A model generated the notes under the pieces. The model made no database searches and was not told the DNA's origin. It saw only the letters and a program-made list of their open reading frames with translations. Source: Acanthamoeba castellanii str. Neff (Eukaryota > Discosea > Longamoebia > Acanthamoebidae). Taken from it: a stretch of 64,000 nucleotides of DNA. Every line of letters starts with the position of its first letter. Within the stretch, counting starts at the first letter, position 1. The translations under genes were made by a program, and so were the position numbers. The stretch lies in the NCBI RefSeq assembly GCF_000313135.1, contig NW_004457606.1:1-64000 (forward strand). Reading direction: 5' to 3'. This document shows positions 10,776 through 20,620 of the stretch, in pieces.

Positions 10776-11639
10776 GTGAACTCGCCGAAGAGGAAGACGA
10801 CGCAGCTGCATGAGGAAGGCGACGCGAAGACGACGCCGGTGCTGGCGGAGAAAAGAGATGATGGTGGCGGAGAAGAAGAAGAAGAGCCCACTACTGCTGC
10901 TGCCGCGAGCGCCTGCAAGCGGAGTCGCAAGGACGAAAACGAGCAGCCGACCACCTCCGGGTCCAACGAGTCAGCATCATCGCCCCCCGCCTACGACTAT
11001 GGCCTGCTGTGGGAGTGCGTCGGCATGTTGGCCGAGGGCGACCCGCAAGAGCTGACGGGCGAGAAGCCGCCAGTCTTCGCCGACCAGCCGGTACCGCACG
11101 CGCTGGCGGCCACCGGCGACGAGCTACTGGCCGCCGCCGCCGGAGAGGGGCTGGTCTGGCACGAAGACGCCGCGACGACCCGAGAGCGCACGGTCCAGGT
11201 GCAGGAGTACCAGGTCGAGATCGAGGCGCGCGTCTGGCGCGCTTCGCCGTCGGCGGCCGAGCCCAACCGCTTCGAGCTCACCCTCGTCACCAACGATGCC
11301 GAACAGCTCCATACACTAGCATCTTCTCGTGCCGTGTGTCGTGTTGTATCGTGTGCTGTGTGTCGTGTGCAGTGTGTCGTGTGTGGGAAGTAATGGTTGG
11401 TTTCCTGGCACAGGTATACGTTCGTGGTGGACAAGGCGCATCGCAGGTTCCTGTTTCTGGGCGTCTACGCGTGCAGGCCCCACTGCGGCACGAACGCGTT
11501 CACGTACGACAACAATCGTCCGGGCGTCAAGGCACCCGACCGCCTGGTCGAGCCGTCGTCGGAAGCTCCCACCCCGACCAACATCCTCGCCGCAGTCAGG
11601 CGGCACTACGGCGGGTTCGTCATCGATCAGTACCATTAA
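10776..11639 (+). CDS. Hypothetical protein, acidic N-terminus
   Basis: I do not recognise this gene. It has a charged low-complexity start (Glu- and Ala-rich), then a globular region (YDYGLLWECVGMLAEG to EIEARVWRASPSAAEPNRFE). An intron of about 11336-11413 full of GTGTCGTGT sequence follows. The last exon encodes YTFVVDKAHRRFLFLGVYAC and ends HYGGFVIDQYH, stop at 11637-11639. There is no ATG in frame at the 5' end: the frame is open upstream of 10776 and blocked by a stop about 45 nt before. The first exon must therefore lie further upstream, or this is the 3' part of the preceding transcription unit. The splice positions are my best reading. Confidence 0.5.
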
Positions 11640-11766
11640 TTGAGCTTGATGGCCTCAATAGAATCAACAGCCCACCTCCAGCGCGCGCCAGAGAGATCAC
11701 GGCAAAAGGATACGTACGGCCGTCATGAGGATGTGGTCCGCAGCAAAAAGCGAGCAAGGGGTAAAA

Positions 11767-11885
11767 AGGATACGGCACGGTGGATTCCCGGGTGGTCGCC
11801 CACCCCAGTACTAACACCGCCTGGCGCAGCTTAACTTCGCTGTTCGGATGGGAAGCGGTGCTTTCTGCGCAGTATGGCCGTATCC
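11767..11885 (-). rRNA. 5S ribosomal RNA, copy 1
   Basis: This is a 119-nt 5S rRNA on the minus strand. It starts GGATACGGCCATACTGCGC, ends CCGTGCCGTATCCTT, and its ends can pair as helix I. The internal control region (AGTTAAGC to CCTGG-like box C, here GGCGGTGTTAGTACTGGGG) is intact. A run of Ts follows the 3' end, the usual RNA polymerase III terminator. It looks identical in its core to the copies at 13425 and 36818. The CpG-poor copia remnant begins on its 5' side. Confidence 0.95.
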
Positions 11886-11971
11886 AACAACCCTTTCTCT
11901 CTCTTTTGATGACCCAAAGATCTTTGGATCCAACAGCCAAGAGTGGCACATGGCGTGTGAACTCATCCACG

Positions 11972-13409
11972 CCCACTGTGGCAGTGCCTCACTGTGCAGT
12001 GTGGTGTGCAGTGCCAAAGAGAAGCTGCCCACCAACATCACCTACATCAGCCACAAGTGTGCAGTCAAGCACCTCCATCAACCAATACCTTCTCTTCAGT
12101 ATCCCATGAGATTTCACAACTATCCCAATTTAATTTGTCAAGATGTTTGTTGCCCCCCCAGCTCAATGTGCTCAACAGTTGTGCAGTAGTTGGCCAGTAG
12201 GCCAGACAGCATTGTCATGATGACAGTTATCAGTTGAAAATTGGTATGCACAGCAAGAGCTCTTTGATGGCTCAAGTGTGTTGTTAGCTCCTCCCCTTGC
12301 CTCAAGTCCAGCAAGTCTCAACTAGTGAAAGACCACTCTCACAGTTGCTGCACCCTCCTCTACAAATCAAAATATGAAGCATGGCAAGCCACTGGAAAGG
12401 AAGAGGAAAGGGAGTGGAGGGAAATGTTTACAGAAAATTGCCCACCAGCAAGAAACTGAATAACATCAACAAATGTGATTTTTGGCATTTCCCTGGACAC
12501 ATTGCTGCAAATTGCAACAAGAAAGCAAACAAGATCAGCTAAACAATTTCATCAATGTTGCTGAAGTGCCACAGATCATCACCCTTTTCACCCATTTCAG
12601 CCCACCCCATAGCCACAAAAGTGAAGTCTGGTATTTCAATTCCAGGGAGTCCATCAACTGCAAGGGCAACACTCTCCACAATCAACTCTCCATCCCACCT
12701 CACCCCATCTTTCTCAGCAATGACTCTATTGGGCATGCTATAAGTTTTCCCCATCCCATGCCCAGAGCATCAGCTACAAGTCATCCACAGCAACATATTA
12801 CCTACTCACAGTGAAGTCAGACATCATCAGAGCCCTCCAAGATTTCATCAGCTCAGCCCCACCCAGCACACCCATCAAGCAACTCATCACCAATCAAGGC
12901 AGCAAGTATGTTGAACCAGTGATTTCCTACATGGCCAAGGCATGTTTGACCTGGAATCCAATGGCAGAACATTTTAATCAAACAATCCTCAACGTGGTCA
13001 ACTGCTTTTGGCACAACACAGACCTCAACCACAGCCTCTGGGGGGAGGCATTGTGCACCTACTCAAGACCTACATTTTCTACTTGCACTTGCAGTGGCCT
13101 TAGCCTAAGGCCATGAAATCCACCAGATGGACATTGAGTTTAGCCTTTCTCCACACACCAATCCAATGTGCAGAGGTTGTAGCCTGGTGAAGACACAACT
13201 TTGTTGTTGTCATTGCAATGACAGAAGCTGAACTCTACACAATCACATATGTTATGTGTACAGGTTTGTCCCCAACCTTCAAGGAGATCACCAGTTTCAT
13301 GCATCTTGTGGTCTCCCCATCATCTTCATCCTTCCCACTGTTCCCTCCGCCAATTGGCAAGCACCACATGTGCCAGGGAGCTTGCTCTGACTGGTCTGAA
13401 GCAAAAAGC
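11972..13409 (+). mobile_element. Degenerate Ty1/copia LTR-retrotransposon remnant, CpG-depleted
   Basis: Fragments of a copia polyprotein occur in order on the plus strand in broken frames. They are a gag zinc knuckle (CDFWHFPGHIAANC, about 12474-12515), a protease-like VWYFNSRES (about 12628-12655), an integrase core with ITNQGSKYV and NPMAEHFNQTILNVV then LWGEALCTYS (about 12811-13070), and the TEAELY motif of the terminal RNase H (about 13218). Stops interrupt every frame, and I could not identify LTRs. Between 12001 and 13409 there are only two CG dinucleotides, whereas the surrounding genes are CpG-rich. It sits between two 5S genes in the same orientation. Confidence 0.75.
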
Positions 13410-13424
13410 GAGCGAGGGGTAAAA

Positions 13425-13543
13425 AGGATACGGCACGGTGGATTCCCGGGTGGTCGCCCACCCCAGTACTAACACCGCCTGGCGCAGCTTAACTTCGCTG
13501 TTCGGATGGGAAGCGGTGCTTTCTGCGCAGTATGGCCGTATCC
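13425..13543 (-). rRNA. 5S ribosomal RNA, copy 2
   Basis: A second 119-nt 5S gene on the minus strand, with the same core as copy 1 and the same 3' flank (about 25 bp, including the T-run and GCTTTTTGC further out). Its 5' flank also matches copy 1 for about 60 bp, except that copy 1 has about 45 extra bases next to the gene. The pair looks like a duplicated or tandem 5S unit later separated by the copia element. Confidence 0.95.
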
Positions 13544-13657
13544 AACAGCCAACGTGGCGAGTGAACTCATCCACGCCCGCAGTCCCTCCCTGTGTGCGGT
13601 GCAGCGTCACAAGAAATGGAGTATCATTTTTCAACAAATGCGAAGCCGGTGGAGTCA

Positions 13658-15956
13658 TCAAGGTCGGCTGCCAGTGATATGGGGGCGCTCAGTCGGAGTT
13701 GCACCACCTCCCCAGGCAGCGCAAAGGGCCTGGACGGCGATGACGTCAAACAAAGAAGAGCTCAGAAGGGACACGACACGCACACACACGCACCGCGCAC
13801 GCATACGCGCACGCACCACCGCACACGCACACACACGCACACGCGCAGAATGCGAACCTCTCGCGGTCGTGGATGTCAGTGATGCTGGAAAATGTCACCG
13901 GACCAGACGCCGTTTGGTCGGACGTGGTGGTCATGACAAACGTTGAATCCTTGCGCAGAACGCCCAGAGCCACGAGCACCAAAAACGATTGGTCTGCGCA
14001 GGCACCAGTTGTGAAACGGACGAACGTGAGCGAGTTTGGAACGTGCCATGTGTGTCGCGCGTGTCGTGCGTGGCGTGTGGCGAGTGTCCTGTGTTTTCCC
14101 GTTTGTTTTGGAAGAGAATGGAGCACCATAAGGCCGGATGCGGCTGTTTAGAATCACCGCGCCACAAGGACCTTGGCGGCGCGATTCTTGCGCCCGAGCC
14201 TCAGCCTGGAGCTGGGACCACGGAGGAAAGAGAGAGAAATGGGGGAGAGAAGGGTACATCACTCGACCATCTTCCACACACTCAGCGTCACGCATCTCTC
14301 TGACGTTGTTACCTCCAGCGCCTCTGCGCTCCCGGGTCGCGGCAGTGGCAGCCGCTGGACGGCCTCCAGCAGGGTCGGCCCTTTAAACCAACCTGCCAGC
14401 CGCGCCAAAACAATAATCTATATTAATATTCTAATGATTTTAAATGTGAAATAATGAATAATAAATCGAAATAATTAACAAGAACAATAACAGGGCCGCG
14501 CACCGAAGCCAGGAGACCCTGCCCAGAGGTTGGCTTCGCTCTTGGCAGACACGGGAACGAAGCAATCATGGTACGTCGTTCTCCACACACTGCGTGCACG
14601 ACATTCCAAGGTGAATATAGGAAAACATAACAAAAGTAGTTCATTCCGCAGGATGATTGGTGGCTGGCGCATACCGCATCAACATTGCGAGGGCTTCGTC
14701 CCACCGCCGAGCGGGATCTTCGAAGAGGTCGAGCTTGTTGACCACCACCACGACGCGCTTCCCCGCCTCCTGCAGCTGTTGCAGAACTTTCGCGGTGTAG
14801 AAGTAGCCAGCCTAAAAGTGCATAACAGTAAGTTCACTTCATTCGAATCAGCGTGTGTGCGGTGGTGTGTGCGGTGGTGTGTGCGGTGGTGTGTGCGGTG
14901 TGAGCGGTGGTGCATTACCTCGAGCTCGCCAGGAGCGGCACTGACGACCAAGAGTGCACAATCAATAATGACCGCAACGCCCTGGAAGCAGAAACGTATG
15001 GAAATAAAAAATAAAAAACAAAAAACAATGATCCGAAAAACGTTTACATACTTCGAGGGAGCCATGGGAGTGATGATTGGTCAGTATCATGGCCAATCGC
15101 GTGTGGTCGGTCTCCATCGGCACATAATCTGTTACAAGGCAACCACATTGTCAATGTTGCTAGGTAACCAACCACAACCTCGGAGAGAGGAAGAAGGAGA
15201 AGGAAGGAGGTACAAGCGTCGTGATCCGCTGACTTGAAGGCTCGAGGCAGCTGTTCGCTCAGCCGCACGTAGTCAGCACCGGGTGCGGACCACCCAAAGT
15301 TGCTGCATTCTTGCCTCGCACTCTCGAGATCTGTACATGATCAGTCAACGACACAATTCACAACACGCACGAACGCACGACACGCACGACACGCACAAAA
15401 CACACAAGTCTGGGGCTGACCTGCGTGAGTTACGACTCCGAGATGGAGCGCGAGCTTGGCGAGGAGGACCGACTTGCCGCTATCGACGGCGCCCAAGACC
15501 GCACAGCGCAGACTCGGCCGGCGGTGTTCGATCCACAGCTGCCGCCAGTCGACCTTGGCCCTCTCGACGCCCGCTTGGGCCTCCACTGCGCGTCGCACCT
15601 GCAAAGAAAAAAATCAACAAATATATAAAAATAAGTGAACACATAAAAATGAGGGAACAATAAGACGATAATGTACAATATTGTGTTTTTAATTAAATAA
15701 GTCTAAAAGAATAGAAATGGGGGGCGGACCTGGCCAGCGCAGGAGGGGAAAAGGAGACGAGGGCAGAGGGTGCGCCACAGGGAGGGGTCGGTGGCGAGCA
15801 CGTTGGCAGCGCGGCACGTCAGGCCAAAGCGCACGACATCGACAGCGCCATCTACCCACCCCAGTATGTCCACCCACACCTGCACACGCTTGTCAGCTCA
15901 GCAATCATGATAAAGGTGATGTTATTCTGGCGTACCTCTGGCGGCAACACCTCCAT
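13658..15956 (-). CDS. F-box protein fused to a degenerate EF1A/Hbs1-family GTPase
   Basis: Twelve exons join in frame to about 415 residues: 15956-15936, 15879-15730, 15598-15421, 15330-15214, 15128-15052, 14981-14919, 14811-14675, 14589-14504, 14392-14313, 14211-14127, 13993-13843 and 13760-13658. Residues 1-57 (MEVLPPEVWVDILGWVD ... DPSLWRTLCP) are an F-box, so binding to Skp1 of an SCF ubiquitin ligase is expected. Residues 58-300 resemble an elongation-factor G domain: P-loop GAVDSGKS (about 93-100), ALLVVSAAPGELEAG, NKLD (G4), VSAKS (G5) and WFKGPTLLEA, as in eukaryotic EF1A/Hbs1/eRF3. The G3 segment reads ILTNHHSHGS where IIDAPGH is expected, so the catalytic Asp/Gly/His are lost. Domain II is weak (LVALGVLRKDSTFV) and domain III is not visible. 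It may bind but not hydrolyse GTP, perhaps to present factors for ubiquitination; that is inference. Confidence 0.72.
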
Positions 15957-16142
15957 CTTGCTTGCGCGCAGCTTTGTTCGAACAAACAACAGTTTACTCC
16001 ACTAACGTCTGACTTGCGTGAAACGTATTTAGAAAAATAAATAGATGAATAAATCAAAAATAAATAAAAATTATTATTATTGATTTTGCTGTTGTACTAA
16101 AGTGGCTGCAGAATAGCGCTCGAAAGTAAAACGAAGAAGATC
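15957..16142. promoter_or_regulatory. Divergent intergenic region, F-box-GTPase / PH protein
   Basis: 186 bp separate the start codons of two head-to-head genes, with an AT-rich stretch at 16030-16085. A shared promoter is inferred from position; I see no recognisable element. Confidence 0.35.
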
Positions 16143-17789
16143 ATGGAGGCAACGAAGGACGCTTGGCGCTCGCTCACGGACAAATGGTCGGCCACGAGTG
16201 GTGGCGCGAAGCACGACCAGCTGCTGGATTTCGACATGCCCTCAACAGCCTCTTCTTCGCTCCCCAGCGCTTCGTCTTCATCATCTTCGCATCACCAGTC
16301 GTCCCTTTCGTCCTTCAGCTCGCCGTCGTCGCCATTGTCTTCGTCTTCGTCCTCCCTCTTCTCCACCATCTCCCAGACCCTGAAGAAGTCAACGACGGCA
16401 GTTAAGATGGCGGCAGCAACCGCTACGTCGGCTGTCGTCTCGCCCTACGAGCGAGCCTCGATCGTCGAGGGCGACGTCACCAAGGCCGGCCACGTCATCA
16501 GCGTCATGGGCTGGCAGGCCGTGTGGCCCGGCATCAACCTGCTCGAACTCACCACAACCGGCCTTCGTCTTCTCGTACGCCCTTAACAAATCATATAAAT
16601 ACGCTAATAATTCCACAAAATACGATAGTAATTATGATAATTCTGCAATAAATAGCCATTAAATAAATAAAATCAATGTTATTTATTTATTTAATAAGAG
16701 AAATGGTGTGCAGTCGGAGGAGAAGCGGGTCAAGTCAGACATGCGGATCGCGGCGGTGGAGGCGGTGGGCGTGGACGAACGCAACCCGCTCCAGTTCTTC
16801 GTGCGGGGCAAAGCGCCCGCAGTCACGTGGTCGCTCGAATGCCGCTCCGCCTCAGATGCCGCCGCCTGGGTTGCCGCCATCCAGTACACCAACTTCCCCT
16901 ACTCAATGGCCGCGTTGCGTTGCGTGTTGCGTGTCGTCGATGGTTGCGGATGATTAAGAGCGGGTGTTAATGCATGCTCGTTGTGTGTGTGTGTGTGTAT
17001 GTGTGTGTGTGTGTATGTGTGTGTGTGTTTTGTGTGCGTGTATGTGTGTGGGTGTGCAGAGAAGCGATAGAGGCTAATCATTATGGCGTCGGACTGGGCG
17101 GCGATGACGACCCGTTCGGCTCATCGCAGTCGCGTCGCTCGCGAGCAGCGACGGCTCCTCCTGCGCCTCTCTTCCGCACCACCGCGGCCTCACCGCATGA
17201 CCTGAGCCTCCACCACCACCACCACAACGGCACCACCTCGCAGGCCACCCCGTCGCTCTTTTCCATCGACGAACCGCTCGCCAGTGGCGTCGGCGACGCT
17301 GAGCTCGGGCCGCTCGGGGTCGTGCCCCTGAGCCAGCCGCCCGCCGCAATCGACAGCGCCGCCAGCGATGGAGGCCTTCTGCTGGGCCTGGGCGGCGGCG
17401 GCAGCGGGAAGGAGCCTCATCGGCACAATGGCGGCGTGGCAGAGACTGGGCTAATCAAGATCGCGCTGCCATCGAGGGCCAGGAGGCCGCGAGCCAACAC
17501 CTACGCGGCGCCGCACACTGCGTTAACCTCGCCACCGCGCCTTCGCTCGCCGTCGATCTCTCGGGCTCCGCTGGCGTCGCCCGGGGCGTCGTCGCCGACT
17601 GCAGCAGCTGCGGAAGCTGCGTGGGATCCGTTCGGGGACGCCTTCGCCAGAAAGCTGCCCACATCTCCAGCGCCACCATCATCTTCACCATCACCGTCGT
17701 CGTCGTCGTCATCGGGCCAGACCCTGCCCGTCGTGCCTTCCCCCGCCAGCCCGACGCCAGCCCAGGAGACCTTCAACTTTCTCGACTGA
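16143..17789 (+). CDS. PH-domain protein with Ser-rich disordered regions
   Basis: Exon 1 (16143-16574) encodes a start MEATKDAWRSLTDKW, a long Ser/Pro-rich stretch (residues about 35-78) and the first strands of a PH domain (KAGHVISVMGWQAVWPG). Exon 2, from 16714, continues with NPLQFFVRGKAPAVTWSLEC and the terminal helix SASDAAAWVAAIQ, so the PH domain is split by an AT-rich intron. A (GT)-rich intron of roughly 16920-17065 follows; its exact borders are ambiguous. The last exon is a 240-residue disordered tail with a His tract, Pro/Ser clusters and a DPFG motif (DDPFGSSQS, WDPFGDAF). The protein ends FNFLD. A lipid-binding membrane adaptor is the likely role. DPF-type motifs would fit endocytic adaptor contacts, but that is inference. 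Confidence 0.65.
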
Positions 17790-18555
17790 TGTGGCCTCCT
17801 CTACTTCTGTATGCTGTACATATTTTTAATTGCGCCTCTCTGGATCTCATCAGGCGCGTCCAATTGCCACAATGGTTATCTCATCAACTCTTCTTGTATC
17901 CTTGTGGCCTTGTGTTCTCACGAGCTTCTCGTCAAGCAGTTGTGGCCCATACGACGGCGGAGTTTTTGGAAAAATAAATAAAATAAACTAAATTGCGACC
18001 AATGGCAATCAGACGAAGAATTCAAAGCGAGCATCCGAGTGGTGGTGTCTCTTGGTGCAACAAGGAGCCGTGCGACCGCACACGCGCGACGAACCGCAGG
18101 AAGAGGCGAAGACCGGTTCGATGTACGACGGGTGATGAAGAAGGGGCCTCTCATACTCCTCGGAGTGGAGACCTCACCCACGGAACTTCGCGTTTCCATA
18201 GAGCGAGGGGCAAATAGTGCAGCTGCGGCACCGTGCACGACCGCCGCAAGGTCCCAACACCACCACCGGCTGGTGGTGTAATAGACCACCGTCTTCATCA
18301 GTGCTATACTACCGCCTCGCTTGGCTTGTGTCGGACACGGACGACGTGAAGACGAAGCGAAGGCGAAAGGGAATAGATAGAGTACTGGAAGGCGTACCCA
18401 GTGGTACTGTCGAAGGCAAAGCTCTCCTCCTTGAAGAAGAAAGAAGCAAGTAGAGCATTACAGTAGTAGAAGAAGCATTGAAGTAGAAGAAGTGTTTTGG
18501 TAAACGAGCGAACGACCAAAGTCACCCCCCCCCAGCGAGTAGAGAAAGAGTGATA
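17790..18555. other. Intergenic, no gene seen
   Basis: About 765 bp between two plus-strand genes. A minus-strand frame at 17918-18298 is open but has no recognisable domain and no splice-supported extension. I regard the stretch as 3' UTR plus the promoter of the next gene. A GAAGAAG-type purine run lies at 18430-18490. Confidence 0.5.
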
Positions 18556-20455
18556 ATGGCGACTCGTCTGCTGAGCTCGATGCCATCGTCGGCCACAATG
18601 CTGGGGTCGTCTGCCTCGGCCGCTGCCCGCCCACATGCCGAGAGCGCCCCTCCCGCCCTCCGCTCCTTCCGTTCTGACACCGAACTCGCCTCCCAGGTAC
18701 GCACTCTCTCCCTCTACTCGGCGCCCAGTTTGGGGACTCATCTTCCAACCCCCCCCCCCGTCTTCTTCTTCCCCCGTTCTTGTTGTTCTTTCTCTACAGA
18801 AAAAGATGGTGGTTCGCATCTACTTCTCTGATGGCGCGTTCAAAAGGTACAGACCACCAACTCTTGCGTTTGTTATCAAAGAGAAAGAGAGAGAGAGATA
18901 TGGAGGAGAGAGCACCAACATGTTGTTGTTGTCGTGGAATGTGGTGGTATGATGCTCTGCTGCTTCTAGTATTATGATCACGGGCGCGACGACGGCCATC
19001 GAGGCGTGCCGCATGTTCGCCGAGAAAGTGCGCATGGAGCGATTCCAGCACAACTTCCAACTCAAGGAAGTGACCCCTACAGTCGGTACCGCTCTCCGTT
19101 CTCACGTCTGGTCGCGTTCGTTCCATATGCCATGTTTCATTGTGCGTCGTGCGTCGTGCGTCGTGCGTCGTGCGTCGTGTCGTGTCCGCTTACTTTTGTG
19201 GTTGTGTGGCGGTGTAGAGCGGATGGTGGATCACGACGAGCGACCGTTCGATGTGGTGCACCGATGGATCAAGGAGGGGTTCAAGCTCTCCATGGACGAA
19301 AAGTGGCGGTTCGTCTTCACCTTCAGCCAAGCCGTGCAGAGCCGCCTACTACGAAAGACGAAGCGACTACTCTTCGCACAGGTTCGCCCAACGACACGAC
19401 ACACACGACACAACGCGCACCAGCACACGCTCATGGCGCACGTGCAGGTTCAGAGCGAGTTGAAGCAGCAGATGAAGGGCAACGCGCAGGCGCCCAAGTT
19501 GGGTCTGAAGAAGACTCCACGGGCCGACGAGCCGCCTGAAGGCCCGCGACCCTCGGCCCTTCCTCCCTCTCCCCGCATGCACCCGTCGTCGCCCTCCCCC
19601 CTCCCCTCCGCCTCCATCTCGTCCACCGCCGCCGCGTCTCTGCTCGAGTCGTCGACTTCGCATTCCTCGCGTGCCGCCGCCGTGCCGCCAGACCAGGACG
19701 CCGCCGCCGCCAGCTCGACGCCCTTCTTCGTATCGCCGTCGTCCCCATCGCCATCGCCCGCCGCGCCGCCCACTCTCCGCGGCGGATTCTCGTCGCTGCC
19801 GCCCCAGCAGGTCACGCCGCGGCCCGAGCAGCTGGTGCCGTCGCCCCAGTCGGTCCCTGCGACTGGACCACAACTCGGCTGCGGCGGGTCTCCTACGGGT
19901 TCGGTCCGGGTGCGCCGCGGCGCGCGGCCGTCGCCGCTCCTCCTGACGTCGTTCAACATCGACAACGAGGCCCAGCTGGCCGAGGCCGAGTCCAAGTACA
20001 ACCGCGACCCGGCCAAGTTCACTTCGGTCTACGCCGCCAATCCCCTTCCGGCTTCGACCGAAACTACCTTGATGATGACGTCAGCAATGCCACCAGCTGG
20101 TAGTGTGTCGACGGAATGTGCGGCATCGATGCCGGTGATGGACTTGCCGCCGCCGCCGGCCTCGATGGTGCTGCCGGCCATTCCCCAGCAGCAGCTGGCG
20201 GTGGCGGCGAGCGGGAGGCAGCAGCACCAGTTGTCGAGCGGCGAAAGCTGGGGCGGCTACGACTCGTCGGAGAGCGATCAGTCGATCGGAGAGGACGAGG
20301 GCGAGGGCGAGGATGAGCTGGTGGCGATGCTGGTGCAGTCGACCCTGAAGGAGAGCCAGGCGCGGGGCATCACCATCCGCGACTGCTCGGCGCAGATGAT
20401 GAACAACCTCGACGACGCCCTCGCCATGCTGGCCAAGCTCGAATTCGAACTCTGA
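18556..20455 (+). CDS. Ras-association (RA) domain protein
   Basis: The exons read as 18556-18696, 18800-18846, 18970-19085, 19218-19381 and 19448-20455. After a Ser/Ala-rich N-terminus comes KKMVVRIYFSDGAFKR, ITGATTAIEACRMFAEKVRM and ERMVDHDERPFDVVHRW, the strand-helix-ERxxxDHE pattern of RA domains in Grb7/RIAM-type adaptors. It should bind a Ras/Rap-type GTPase. No PH domain follows; the remaining 330 residues are Pro/Ser/Ala-rich and disordered. The final 60 residues (DELVAMLVQSTLKESQ, NLDDALAMLAKLEF) are acidic and helical, vaguely like a ubiquitin-interacting motif. Exon 5 carries most of the low-complexity sequence. The RA call is by pattern only. Confidence 0.6.
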
Positions 20456-20620
20456 ACCACCTTCCCGCCCACCACCATCTCCTGTATAGCGACGCCATCA
20501 CATGCCACATTCACCAGTTATTTAATAAATTATTCAAATACTTACTTACACTATGTACATATGGTGTATTTAGGGTTAGTTTGCTATGTTGAAATTTACA
20601 TGTTTTTTTCTTGACATCCA

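Noticed and set aside
17918..18298. A 126-codon minus-strand ORF between the PH and RA genes
   Set aside because: No domain, no signal peptide, no splice-supported extension; probably chance in GC-rich DNA.
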